Below are positions 7,901-15,515 of a stretch of 19,729 nucleotides of DNA, piece after piece (within the stretch, counting starts at the first letter, position 1; every line of letters starts with the position of its first letter). Made by a program: the position numbers and the translations under genes. The stretch is from Akkermansia muciniphila (GTDB lineage Bacteria; Pseudomonadota; Gammaproteobacteria; Burkholderiales; Burkholderiaceae_C): assembly GCA_943327015.2 (NCBI GenBank), contig CALPVM020000008.1, positions 1 to 19,729 on the forward strand, written 5' to 3'. The notes under the pieces are model-generated. The model searched no databases, was not told where the DNA came from, and saw only the letters and a list, made by a program, of their open reading frames with translations.

Positions 7901-8322
7901 GTTGTGCGCTTTTCTTTGTTGATGCCATTCAGGTACGCCAACATACGCTCTGTAACGGGTTCAGTCGCTAGGTAAGGTGCTAATTCTTGGGCCAATGCTG
8001 CGCTGTAATTAAACGGGTAGTGTTGTGCACTGCTTTCTAAAAAGTAGTCAAACGGGTTGTAGACCGCCATCTCCACCACCAGATCGACCGTAACCTTGAA
8101 AGCACTGGTTTTTTCGGGAAACACCAGCCTCGCCTGGTAGTTGGCAAATGGGTCTTGCTGCCAGTTGATAAAGTGGTTTTCAGGCTCCACCCGCAGTGCG
8201 TAGGAGATGATTTTGCTGCGGCAGTGGGGAGCAGGGCGCAAACGGATGACCTGTGGCCCCAGATTCACCGCTTGGTCGTACTGGTAATGGGTGACATGGT
8301 GCAGGGCTGCGTGGATGGACAT
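4936..8322 (-). CDS. Transglutaminase-like / DUF2126 (putative amidoligase) fusion protein
   Basis: A 1128-residue fusion. Residues about 1-90 match the bacterial transglutaminase N-terminal region. The transglutaminase-like core (about 150-255) keeps a full Cys-His-Asp triad: Cys180 (GSGSCRDSS), His229 (DLHAWCEV) and Asp245 (GLDPTSG). The remaining ~830 residues are DUF2126, including MGGEPTFVA, the Gly-rich TGTGGGNHFVMGG and FVGPTSQSPRVDEARND. DUF2126 is classed as a putative amidoligase, predicted to form amide bonds using ATP. This fusion family is often found with circularly permuted ATP-grasp and alpha-E proteins, both encoded nearby at 10926-13353. No signal peptide is seen, so it should be cytoplasmic. 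The length fits the family and no break is visible. The substrate is unknown; the triad suggests peptidase, amidase or transglutaminase activity. It is divergent from comEC and convergent with the sensory operon. Confidence 0.92.
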   Translation of the reverse strand: MSIHAALHHVTHYQYDQAVNLGPQVIRLRPAPHCRSKIISYALRVEPENHFINWQQDPFANYQARLVFPEKTSAFKVTVDLVVEMAVYNPFDYFLESSAQHYPFNYSAALAQELAPYLATEPVTERMLAYLNGINKEKRTTNDFLVYLNHKVHQDISYLIRMEPGVQTPEETLTLGSGSCRDSSWLLVQLLRHCGLAARFVSGYLIQLTPDVKALDGPSGTAVDFTDLHAWCEVYLPGAGWIGLDPTSGLFAGEGHIPLAATPTYSSAAPIEGGVDKCEVTFEHTMEVTRLVESPRVTKPYTDAQWSQIMALGEQVDQALIKGDVRLTMGGEPTFVAVSDRDAPEWNTEAMGPTKRGFATELVHKLRNEYAQGGFQHFGQGKWYPGEQLPRWALNIYWRADGQPVWNNPELFADERQPSHYTSADAQLFIQTLATELTLSTAFIQPAYEDAWYYLWRERKLPTNVDPFDSRLDDEMERARLRRVFEQKLDAVIGYVLPLKPQTTASNGATTAWSTGAWFLRDERMYLLPGDSPMGLRLPLDSLPWVSSTDYPYLIEQDPFSPRAALPQRSSYSAPRMQGISIDAKRADATIEKAPSRFESASDVTRTALCVEVRDPRRANGPKAEAQGQKSGVIYVFMPPLERLEDYLSLLNAIEKSAAKLGVKIVLEGYPPPRDPRLKLLQVTPDPGVIEVNIHPVTHWKELVKNTEFLYQAAFESRLSAEKFMTDGRHTGTGGGNHFVMGGATPADSPFLRRPELLASLLLYWHNHPSLSYLFSGMFVGPTSQSPRVDEARNDQLYELEIALEQIYKNREIHGESMPPWLVDRTLRNILIDVTGNTHRSEFSIDKMYSPDSSTGRLGLLELRAFEMPPHPHMSSVQQLLLRALIARFWNTPYRAPMSRWGTELHDRFMLPGFIQQDMHDVLQDMRIAGFAFDNAWFAPHIEFRFPLIGHINTMGMQLTLRNALEPWHVMGEEGSSNGTARYVDSSLERLEVRINGFNPSRYTVSCNGRALPLQPTGTAGEFIAGVRYKAWNPPSSLHPSIKVHAPLTFDVVDTWIQRSIGGCQYHVSHPGGRSYDVLPVNAYEAESRRMSRFTVLAYTPGNLQHTACTTQVAASKEFPFTLDLRRS

Positions 8323-8363
8323 GGTGTGCTTTCGTTAAATCCAAAACATGGTTTACGCTGGGG

Positions 8364-8391
8364 TAGATAGACAGATTTATGCAATTTTCAA
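8364..8391 (-). promoter_or_regulatory. Possible sigma-70 promoter for the transglutaminase/DUF2126 gene
   Basis: On the - strand a TTGAAA -35-like element (8386-8391) is separated by 16 bp from a TATCTA -10-like element (8364-8369), upstream of the ATG whose first base is 8322. It lies in the 114-bp divergent gap shared with comEC. Found by eye from consensus similarity only. Confidence 0.35.
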
Positions 8392-8436
8392 GCCACTTTT
8401 GATGAGGGCAAGGTAATGTCCGGTTAGCATCTGCTG

Positions 8437-10872
8437 ATGGTTGCAGTATCGCATTTTCCCGCAGGATGGTCCCGTTCTTATTTTGCCCCATTGTGGGGCT
8501 TTGTGGCAGGTGCTGCTTTGCAGTTGCAGCAGCAGGTGCTGTGGAGTGTCTCTTTGTATGTCATTGTGTTGTGCATAGGAGTGGGTGCAGGGTGGTGGGT
8601 GTGGCGCATCCAACTATTCAAGCACACCACGCCGGTTGCGGGGTGGTGGCTGTGTACGGCGCTGCTGGCACTGGTGTTGGGTTTTGCATGCACCGGTTTG
8701 CGTGCTGCCGTGTATTCAGCAACTGCCTTAGATGCCAAACTCGAAGGGCAGGATATTCAAGTGGTGGGTGTTGTGGCCGATATGCCGCAACCATTTCCGG
8801 GGGGTGTGCGTTTTCGGTTTAACGTGGAAAGTGCCCGTTTGCATGGCCAATTAACAGTGTTGCCAGAGCTGATGGATGTGGGCTGGTATGGCGGTGTCGT
8901 CGGGCAGGACGGGCAAGGTTTTGCCTTGAACTATCAGCCGCCAGATATTCAAGCCGGGCAGCGATGGCGCATGACGGTACGCCTTAAAGCTCCCCATGGC
9001 AGCATGAATCCGCATGGTTTTGATTATGAGCTCTGGATGTGGGAGCAGGGCGTCCAAGCCTTAGGTACTCTGCGTGCCAGTGCCCAGCAAGATGCGGCGC
9101 AGTTAATGGGGCAAACTGCCCGCTACCCGGTAGCATGGTTGCGCCAATGGGTACGCGACCGTATTGTGCATAAGGTGCCTGATACCCAGCAGGCCGGTTT
9201 AATTGCCGCATTGGTGGTGGGTGACCAAAGTGCCATTGCCAAGCCGGATTGGGACATTTTTCGTGCCACTGGCGTGGCGCATCTGGTCAGTATTTCGGGT
9301 TTGCACGTGACCATGTTTGCTTGGCTTGCGCTGCGTTGTGTAGGTTGGTGGTGGCGTCGCTCACCCCGGCGTTGTCTGAAGTATCCTGCGCCGCAGGCGG
9401 CTCTGTTGGGTGGGGTGTTGCTGGCTTGTATGTATGCGGTGTTTGCAGGTTGGGGTGTTCCGGCGCAGCGCACCTGCATCATGCTAGCCACGTTGGCAGT
9501 GCTACGCATAGCGGGTGTACGCTGGCCATGGCCCCAGGTGTGGATGCTGGCCGGTGCTGTGGTGGTGGCGCTGGACCCTTGGGCCTTGCTGCAGGCAGGT
9601 TTTTGGCTTAGTTTTGTGGCGGTGGGGATTTTGTTTGCCTCCGACTCGGGGCGTGCTGCGGGCTCTGCCAACGGCATGCGGCAACGTGTATGGCAGATGT
9701 TACGCGAGCAGTGGGTTATTACTTTAGCGCTGGCACCGCTTACTTTACTGTTATTCGGGCAAGTGTCGCTGGTAGGCTTGCTGGCCAATGCAATGGCAAT
9801 ACCTTGGGTGACGTTGGTAATTACCCCTTTGGCCATGTTGGGCGTATTGCTGCCGGGATTATGGACTATGGCGGCTGCTGCAGTTGCTTTGCTTATGGCG
9901 CTGCTGCAGAACTTGGCGCAGTGGCCTTGGGCAGTGCTCACGCTCCCCATGCCACCGCTTTGGGCGGGCGTTGCAGCTTTGCTGGGTGGGGTGGTAATGG
10001 TCGCACCTTTGCCGATGCGGGTGCGGGTTTTGGGTGTGCCGTTAATGCTGGTGGTGCTGTTATGGCAAAGCCCGGCACCACAAGGTAAGCATTTTGAACT
10101 GCTGGCTCCGGACATTGGCCAAGGCAACGCCGTGCTGGTGCGCACCCGCAACCATGCTTTGTTATACGACGCCGGGCCGCGTATCGGTCAGGACAACGAT
10201 GCGGGTGCACGCGTGCTAATGCCATTGCTCAATGCTATGGGCATTACACTGGATCGCTTGCTGATTAGCCATGGAGACGCAGACCATATTGGCGGAGCGG
10301 TTGCGGTATTGCAAACGCAGAAAAGGGCTGATGTGATGTCTTCTATCCCTTTGAACCACGATTTAAGCGCCATTCGGCCACTGCAGCGGTGTGAGGCAGG
10401 GCAACGTTGGAATTGGGATGGGGTTGATTTTGAAATTTTGCATCCCAGTACTGCAGACTATGCAAGTCCCATGACGACCAATGCCATGTCGTGCGTGCTA
10501 CGCATCAGTAATGGAGCCTACACCGCATTACTGGCAGGTGATATTGGACAGGCACAGGAGTTGCAACTGGTGCAGCAAAACGCCCCCTTGCGTGCGGATG
10601 TATTGCTGGTGCCGCATCATGGTAGTAAAACCTCCAGCAGTCCGGAATTTCTGCGGGCGGTAGCACCCACATGGGCGCTGGTGCAGTCGGGGTATCGTAA
10701 CCGGTATGGACACCCGGCAGAGCCGGTAATGCGAAGGTACCAGGAGGCAGGCATTAGAGTATTGAACTCGCCCCAATGTGGTGCAATGCATTGGAAAACT
10801 ATGAATGCAGAACTTTTGGAGTGCGAGCGCACCAGAAAATTGCATTATTGGAGCCACCTTGCACCAAATTAA
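8437..10872 (+). CDS. comEC: ComEC/Rec2 DNA-uptake channel protein
   Basis: The inner-membrane channel that takes single-stranded DNA into the cytoplasm during natural transformation. At 811 residues it has the full family layout. Hydrophobic helices and a DUF4131-like region come first (about 1-200), then the multi-helix Competence domain (about 240-530, with the LVSISGLHVTMFAW signature). A metallo-beta-lactamase-like domain follows (about 550-790), with DIGQGNAVLV, the metal-binding SHGDADHIGG and VPHHGSK motifs, and a late GYRNRYGHP. These motifs are intact, so the C-terminal domain may be a nuclease. The ATG at 8437 has no clear ribosome site and a slightly different start is possible. 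No other competence gene is in the window. The neighbours on both sides belong to a predicted peptide-modification system, and the next gene starts 53 nt downstream on the same strand. Confidence 0.95.
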   Translation: MVAVSHFPAGWSRSYFAPLWGFVAGAALQLQQQVLWSVSLYVIVLCIGVGAGWWVWRIQLFKHTTPVAGWWLCTALLALVLGFACTGLRAAVYSATALDAKLEGQDIQVVGVVADMPQPFPGGVRFRFNVESARLHGQLTVLPELMDVGWYGGVVGQDGQGFALNYQPPDIQAGQRWRMTVRLKAPHGSMNPHGFDYELWMWEQGVQALGTLRASAQQDAAQLMGQTARYPVAWLRQWVRDRIVHKVPDTQQAGLIAALVVGDQSAIAKPDWDIFRATGVAHLVSISGLHVTMFAWLALRCVGWWWRRSPRRCLKYPAPQAALLGGVLLACMYAVFAGWGVPAQRTCIMLATLAVLRIAGVRWPWPQVWMLAGAVVVALDPWALLQAGFWLSFVAVGILFASDSGRAAGSANGMRQRVWQMLREQWVITLALAPLTLLLFGQVSLVGLLANAMAIPWVTLVITPLAMLGVLLPGLWTMAAAAVALLMALLQNLAQWPWAVLTLPMPPLWAGVAALLGGVVMVAPLPMRVRVLGVPLMLVVLLWQSPAPQGKHFELLAPDIGQGNAVLVRTRNHALLYDAGPRIGQDNDAGARVLMPLLNAMGITLDRLLISHGDADHIGGAVAVLQTQKRADVMSSIPLNHDLSAIRPLQRCEAGQRWNWDGVDFEILHPSTADYASPMTTNAMSCVLRISNGAYTALLAGDIGQAQELQLVQQNAPLRADVLLVPHHGSKTSSSPEFLRAVAPTWALVQSGYRNRYGHPAEPVMRRYQEAGIRVLNSPQCGAMHWKTMNAELLECERTRKLHYWSHLAPN

Positions 10873-10913
10873 TGCTATTGAATGCTGGTCTAAACCTTGC
10901 TAGATTAACGATA

Positions 10914-10920
10914 AAAGAGG
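10914..10920 (+). promoter_or_regulatory. Ribosome binding site fixing the ATP-grasp start
   Basis: AAAGAGG lies 5 nt before the ATG at 10926. It decides against a longer reading frame that opens at 10776 inside comEC and would add 50 residues unlike the family. Confidence 0.8.
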
Positions 10921-10925
10921 TGCTT

Positions 10926-12383
10926 ATGCGGAAATTCGACGAAATGTATACAGAGCTCCCTTATGCGTTTTCCACGCAAGAAGGGCATATTCGCGCGCAT
11001 TACAAAATTTATGACGAGTGGCTGGCGCGCCAGCCGTCTGACATGATGGCCAAACGGCGTGAAGAGGCCGAGATGATCTTCCGCCGTGTAGGCATTACCT
11101 TTGCCGTGTATGGCGACAAAGACGAAGAAGGCGCTGGCACAGAACGCCTGATTCCGTTTGACTTGATACCACGCATTATTGCAGCCCAGGAGTGGGCAGA
11201 TATGCAGCGTGGCTTGGTGCAGCGTGTTACTGCACTGAACCGGTTTATTCACGACATCTACCACGGGCAGGAAATTTTAAAGGCCGGACTTATTCCGCGC
11301 GAGCAAATAGAAAACAATGCCCAGTTTCGTCCGCAGATGATAGGCGTTGAAGTGCCCAACGATGTGTACTCGCACATCTCCGGCATTGATATTGTGCGCG
11401 CTCCTAACGCCGATGGCACGGCCGAATATTATGTTTTGGAAGACAATCTGCGTGTGCCCAGCGGCGTGAGCTACATGCTGGAAAATCGCAAGATGATGAT
11501 GCGCTTGTTTCCGGAGTTGTTTAATGCCCACCGTGTGGCACCGATTGCACATTACCCTGACTTGCTTTTGGAAACCCTGATGGCAAGCAGCCCGGCTACC
11601 ACCGCCGAACCCACTGTAGTAGTGCTTACGCCTGGAATGTATAACAGTGCTTACTTTGAGCACGCCTTCTTGGCGCAGCAAATGGGGGTGGAGCTGGTAG
11701 AGGGGCAGGATCTGTTTGTTAAAGACAATTTTGTGTACATGCGCACAACGCGTGGCCCGCGCCGGGTGGATGTGATTTACCGCAGGGTGGACGATGATTT
11801 TCTGGATCCCAAGGTGTTTCGTCCCGATTCGTCGCTGGGCTGTGCCGGTTTGATTGATGTATTCCGCGCAGGACACGTGACCATTTGTAACGCAGTAGGT
11901 ACCGGTATTGCGGACGATAAGTCGATCTACCCCTATGTGCCCAAGATGATTGAGTTCTATCTCGGTGAAAAGCCCATCTTGAGCAATGTGCCTACCTATA
12001 TGTGCCGCAACAGTGACGATTTGTCCTACACCTTGGCTAACCTGAAAGACCTTGTGGTGAAAGAAGTGCACGGAGCTGGCGGCTACGGCATGTTGGTGGG
12101 GCCGGCAGCTTCTACTGCAGAAATTGAAAACTTTCGACAGGCGCTGTTAGCCAATCCTTCGGGCTATATCGCACAGCCAACACTGAGTCTTTCCAGTTGT
12201 CCTACATTTGTGGAGAGTGGAATTGCACCGCGCCATATTGATTTAAGACCCTACGTGCTCAGCGGCAAAACGGTGCAAATGGTGCCTGGCGGCTTAACCC
12301 GGGTGGCACTGAAAGAGGGCTCGCTGGTGGTTAATTCTTCGCAAGGTGGTGGCACCAAAGATACGTGGATTCTGGAAGATTAA
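10926..12383 (+). CDS. Circularly permuted ATP-grasp family protein (DUF404/DUF407 type)
   Basis: A 485-residue protein of the circularly permuted ATP-grasp type 2 family, predicted to ligate an amine to a carboxylate using ATP. Family blocks are clear: DNLRVPSGVSYMLENRKMM (about residues 175-195), the VVLTPGMYNSAYFEHAFLA strand-loop, RRVDVIYRRVDDDFLDP, and VVKEVHGAGGYGMLVGP (about 378-394), where the Lys and Gly-rich loop look like nucleotide-binding elements. The start at 10926 is fixed by the AAAGAGG site and gives the usual family length. The alpha-E gene follows 13 nt after the stop, the usual pairing, and a transglutaminase/DUF2126 fusion, another usual partner, lies beyond comEC. The product is probably a small peptide or a modified protein; its chemistry is unknown. 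The protein should be cytoplasmic. Confidence 0.93.
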   Translation: MRKFDEMYTELPYAFSTQEGHIRAHYKIYDEWLARQPSDMMAKRREEAEMIFRRVGITFAVYGDKDEEGAGTERLIPFDLIPRIIAAQEWADMQRGLVQRVTALNRFIHDIYHGQEILKAGLIPREQIENNAQFRPQMIGVEVPNDVYSHISGIDIVRAPNADGTAEYYVLEDNLRVPSGVSYMLENRKMMMRLFPELFNAHRVAPIAHYPDLLLETLMASSPATTAEPTVVVLTPGMYNSAYFEHAFLAQQMGVELVEGQDLFVKDNFVYMRTTRGPRRVDVIYRRVDDDFLDPKVFRPDSSLGCAGLIDVFRAGHVTICNAVGTGIADDKSIYPYVPKMIEFYLGEKPILSNVPTYMCRNSDDLSYTLANLKDLVVKEVHGAGGYGMLVGPAASTAEIENFRQALLANPSGYIAQPTLSLSSCPTFVESGIAPRHIDLRPYVLSGKTVQMVPGGLTRVALKEGSLVVNSSQGGGTKDTWILED

Positions 12384-12389
12384 AAGGGG
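12384..12389 (+). promoter_or_regulatory. Ribosome binding site fixing the alpha-E start
   Basis: AAGGGG directly follows the ATP-grasp stop codon and lies 7 nt before the ATG at 12397. It rules out a longer frame opening at 12346 inside the upstream gene. Confidence 0.75.
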
Positions 12390-12396
12390 TATTTGT

Positions 12397-13353
12397 ATGT
12401 TATCAAGAACTGCCGATCACCTGTTCTGGATGTCCCGCTATACCGAGCGGGCCGAAAACACCGCGCGCATGCTGGATGTGAACTACCAAACCTCGTTGCT
12501 GCCTCAGTCTGACCGGGTAGCACAAGTGGGGTGGCAAGGTTTACTTAGTATTAGTGAATTACTGTACACCTATAACCAGCGATACGGTGCCATTCAGGCA
12601 CGCAGCGTTATGGACTTTATGGTGAAGGACGAGAGTAATCCATCGTCCATCGTGTCGTGTCTGAGTGCTGCGCGTGAAAACGCCCGTGCCGTTCGCGGAA
12701 CGTTAACTACCGAAGTCTGGGAAACCCTGAACCAGACTTGGCTGGAAGTTAAGCGCATGCTTAAAAGCGGAGAGTTTGAACAAGATCCAGCCCAGTTTTT
12801 TGAGTGGGTTAAGTTTCGTTCGCATCTTTCTCGCGGCGTAACCGTGGGCACCATGCTCATGGATGAGTCATTGCACTTTATGCGTATGGGCACTTTTTTG
12901 GAGCGGGCTGATAACACGGCAAGGTTGGTAGATGTGAAGTTTTATGCGCAGTCCAAAGATTTTTTTGGGGCTGCCATTACCCGCGATCAAGAGTTCGACT
13001 TCTACCACTGGAGCTCTATTTTACGTAGTGTGTCGGCCTTTGAGGTCTATCGAAAGGTGTACCGTGACATCATTAGACCGGAGCGAGTTGCTGAATTACT
13101 TATTTTAAAGTCGGATATGCCGCGATCGCTTCATGCGAGTATGAATGAGGTTGTTAATAATCTCTTATTGGTTGTAAGTGATCCGCATAGTGAAACCGTG
13201 CGTCGTGCTGGTAAACTACGCTCAGAACTTCAATATGCGCGCATAGATGATATTCTGGCCACGGGTTTGCATGCGTACCTCACCCAATTTTTAGATCGTG
13301 TGAATGATCTGGGTGCAAATATCAGCAGAGAATTTTTGGTGCCAGTAGCATAA
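12397..13353 (+). CDS. Alpha-E domain protein (DUF403)
   Basis: A 318-residue, predominantly helical protein of the alpha-E (DUF403) family. It begins with the family signature LSRTADHLFWMSRYTERAEN and repeats a related block near the middle (MRMGTFLERADNTARLVDVK, about residues 162-182), consistent with two similar helical units. It has the usual family length, about 310-320. No catalytic motif is obvious. The family is nearly always encoded beside circularly permuted ATP-grasp proteins, as here with a 13-nt gap, and is thought to work with them. No signal peptide or membrane helix is seen. Its 3' end is followed after 53 nt by the HDOD gene on the same strand, so they may share a transcript. 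Confidence 0.93.
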   Translation: MLSRTADHLFWMSRYTERAENTARMLDVNYQTSLLPQSDRVAQVGWQGLLSISELLYTYNQRYGAIQARSVMDFMVKDESNPSSIVSCLSAARENARAVRGTLTTEVWETLNQTWLEVKRMLKSGEFEQDPAQFFEWVKFRSHLSRGVTVGTMLMDESLHFMRMGTFLERADNTARLVDVKFYAQSKDFFGAAITRDQEFDFYHWSSILRSVSAFEVYRKVYRDIIRPERVAELLILKSDMPRSLHASMNEVVNNLLLVVSDPHSETVRRAGKLRSELQYARIDDILATGLHAYLTQFLDRVNDLGANISREFLVPVA

Positions 13354-13406
13354 TTTGCGTACATTAGCTTTGAATTTCATCATAATAGTGAACCGATGGA
13401 GATGAA

Positions 13407-14276
13407 ATGAAAATAGATGACATAGTTAAAGAGATTGACCAAGCCCAATCTCAAGGTCCCTTGCGTGGAATGACGATTCAACCTTGCCCTGCTGCATTGA
13501 TGGATTTGCGTGCCGAGATTAATAAAGCCGACCCGAACCCGCAAGTTATTGCGCGGATTGCGGGCGCAGACGTGGCTTTGGCCGCGTCTTTGTTGCGCGT
13601 GGCTAACAGCCCTTTTTATGCCCGTTCACGTCCCACCTCTACCGTATCGGAAGCGGTGGCTCTGCTGGGAATGACCCAGACCGTGACCATTCTTACCGGC
13701 TTTTTGCTGCGTAGCTCCATGAAAACCCAGTCTCCACTGTTGGAGCGTTTTTGGGATACCTCAACCCGCCGTGCGCTGATTATGGGTTTTCTGGCCAAGC
13801 AAATGTATTCGGTCAGCCAGGATATGGGTCACACTTTCGGGTTGTTCAGTCACGTCGGCATACCTGTGATGATGATGGGTTTAAAGGGCTACGAATCGAC
13901 CTTTGTCGATGCAACAACCCACCCTGAGCGCAGTTTTGTGCAAATAGAAAATGCAGCCCATCGTACCGACCACGCTGTGGTTGGAGCTATGGTGGCAAAG
14001 GCTTGGAATTTGCCTTTGGTCATTACCGTTGCGGTGCGCTTGCACCACGACTTTACGGTTCTTGAAGACACCAGCATTCACAAAGAAGCGCGCTCCCTCA
14101 TTGCCATGTCCTTAATGGCCGAGCGCATTATGAGTCAGCTTGAAGGCTCACAAAACCATAAAGAGTGGGAACAGTACGGTGCTGCCTGCATGGCGCATTT
14201 ACAGGTGCAAGAATCTGAAATGGAAGCTTGGTACGATACCTTGCTCAGCCGTTTCGAAGACGCTAGCGGCATCTAA
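13407..14276 (+). CDS. HDOD-domain signalling protein
   Basis: A 289-residue cytoplasmic protein made almost wholly of an HDOD domain (about residues 18-225). Typical blocks are PAALMDLRAEI, ARIAGADVALAASLLRVANSPFY, VSEAVALLGMTQTV and VGAMVAKAWNLP. HDOD proteins are HD-related but usually lack a complete metal-binding site; they serve as adaptors or regulators in two-component, cyclic-di-GMP, motility and stress signalling. No receiver, GGDEF or EAL domain is attached. The ATG at 13407 follows GGAG at 13398-13401. It lies 53 nt downstream of the alpha-E gene and converges on the SPOR gene with a 27-nt gap. A link to either neighbour is not shown. Its partner could be the chemotaxis-like operon at 2-4857, but it is over 8 kb away. 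Confidence 0.9.
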   Translation: MKIDDIVKEIDQAQSQGPLRGMTIQPCPAALMDLRAEINKADPNPQVIARIAGADVALAASLLRVANSPFYARSRPTSTVSEAVALLGMTQTVTILTGFLLRSSMKTQSPLLERFWDTSTRRALIMGFLAKQMYSVSQDMGHTFGLFSHVGIPVMMMGLKGYESTFVDATTHPERSFVQIENAAHRTDHAVVGAMVAKAWNLPLVITVAVRLHHDFTVLEDTSIHKEARSLIAMSLMAERIMSQLEGSQNHKEWEQYGAACMAHLQVQESEMEAWYDTLLSRFEDASGI

Positions 14277-14303
14277 GCCCCTGCTAGGTCCTTCATTTTT
14301 TTA

Positions 14304-15512
14304 CTATTGCTTGAACACCGCAGCCTCTAAACCGAGGTTGCGGATTTTTTCTGCAGCAGCATCTGCTTCGGTTTGAGTTTCAAACGGTCCCACGCGCACA
14401 CGTGTGCGTTTGCCCCTAGGGTATATCGCTTCTTCGGTATAGGCTTTCAATCCCGCATCCATTAACTTTGTTTTTGCATTGCGTGCATTGTTTTCGTCTG
14501 CAAACAATCCTACATTGATTTGGTAAACCGCTTCTTTGGGCGGCGTCACGGCCGCTGCTGGTTTGGGCGCAGCTACCGGTTGGGCAGCGATGGGTGTACT
14601 TGGTTTCGGCGCTGGCTTGGCTTCGGTTTTAGGTGTGGTGTTAGCCTTTGCTTTGGGTTCTTGGCTTGGCTTGGTATTGACTGTTGGCAGTGGCGGAAGA
14701 GTAGGCGCCGGTGGCACGGGAGCGGTGACAGCTGCAGGTGTTGGTGCGGTAGTGGGGGGCGCTAAGCTATCGGACGTAGGAGCAGGTGAGGGCGCGGGAA
14801 CTGGAGCTGGAGCCGGTTCGGATGCAGCGGCCAGTGGGTCGGGTGCAGCCGTGCTGGGTGTAGCAGGGGCATCTTCTAAAGCGCGACCAACAGCAATATT
14901 GCGTGCCTCGGAGGTGTCTTGAATGTCAATCGGAGGTGCCTCCACCGGTACTTCGGGGTCTGTGCGGCGTAAGCCGGCAATAATGCCAATCACGATACCC
15001 AGCAGTGCCAAATTGGCAAGTGCTAGGCCCATTAGGCGGGGGCGTTGGCTGGCCTGCCGGTTAAGCAAGGTGCAGGCCTCGGTTAAAGTGGGCGTGGAAA
15101 TCAGTGCATGCGCCATTTTTCTGCGGCAGGCATTGTGAAACAGCGCGGTGCCAAAAAAACCAGGCATAACAACGGATGCTGCTAGAAACAGAACAGCCAA
15201 GCCGACGCGTACTGGGTCTGAGAATTTGAACACCAGTCCGCCAATGCCAAACACCACCAGCAAAACGCCAAGCACACAGCCGGTGTATGCCAAAGCCGGT
15301 ATCCAGAGTTTGCGAAACAGCATCCAGTTGATGGTACTGATGGCGGCAGCCCAATTCCACTTGGCAGAGGCGCGGTTAGCGGTCTCAAACTTGCCGAAAA
15401 TATTTAAATAATATTCGGTGTTGACCGGCCCAATCGCCGCGCGATAAAGTGCAGAGGTGGTGTGCTCGTTAGAGCTGTCCAAGGATGTAGGGGTTTGTGG
15501 TGCTTCAGCCAT
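14304..15512 (-). CDS. Membrane protein with C-terminal SPOR (peptidoglycan-binding) domain
   Basis: A 402-residue inner-membrane protein. The N-terminal region has a segment like DUF2628 proteins (ASAKWNWAAAISTINWMLFR, about 48-67), with hydrophobic helices at about 71-95, 101-121 and 161-181. A long Pro/Ala-rich linker (about 190-325) is long enough to cross part of the periplasm. A SPOR domain ends the protein (about 328-402: VYQINVGLFADENNARN ... VRVGPFETQTEAD). SPOR domains bind glycan strands lacking stem peptides, as found at division sites. The start follows the mltB-like stop by 3 nt, implying coupled translation. A three-helix anchor before the SPOR linker is unlike FtsN, which has one. 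It may hold or guide the neighbouring lytic transglycosylase, but that is inferred. Confidence 0.88.
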   Translation of the reverse strand: MAEAPQTPTSLDSSNEHTTSALYRAAIGPVNTEYYLNIFGKFETANRASAKWNWAAAISTINWMLFRKLWIPALAYTGCVLGVLLVVFGIGGLVFKFSDPVRVGLAVLFLAASVVMPGFFGTALFHNACRRKMAHALISTPTLTEACTLLNRQASQRPRLMGLALANLALLGIVIGIIAGLRRTDPEVPVEAPPIDIQDTSEARNIAVGRALEDAPATPSTAAPDPLAAASEPAPAPVPAPSPAPTSDSLAPPTTAPTPAAVTAPVPPAPTLPPLPTVNTKPSQEPKAKANTTPKTEAKPAPKPSTPIAAQPVAAPKPAAAVTPPKEAVYQINVGLFADENNARNAKTKLMDAGLKAYTEEAIYPRGKRTRVRVGPFETQTEADAAAEKIRNLGLEAAVFKQ

Positions 15513-15515
15513 GTC

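Noticed and set aside
9123..10151. 342-residue open frame on the - strand
   Set aside because: It is fully antisense to comEC, and its product is rich in Thr, Pro, Ala and Ser with no recognisable domain, as expected from GC-rich shadow frames.
14263..14302. Possible terminator after the HDOD gene
   Set aside because: A CTAGC/GCTAG plus GGC/GCC stem has a three-base bulge, overlaps the stop codon, and is 8 nt from the T-run at 14296-14302. Too imperfect to list as a feature.
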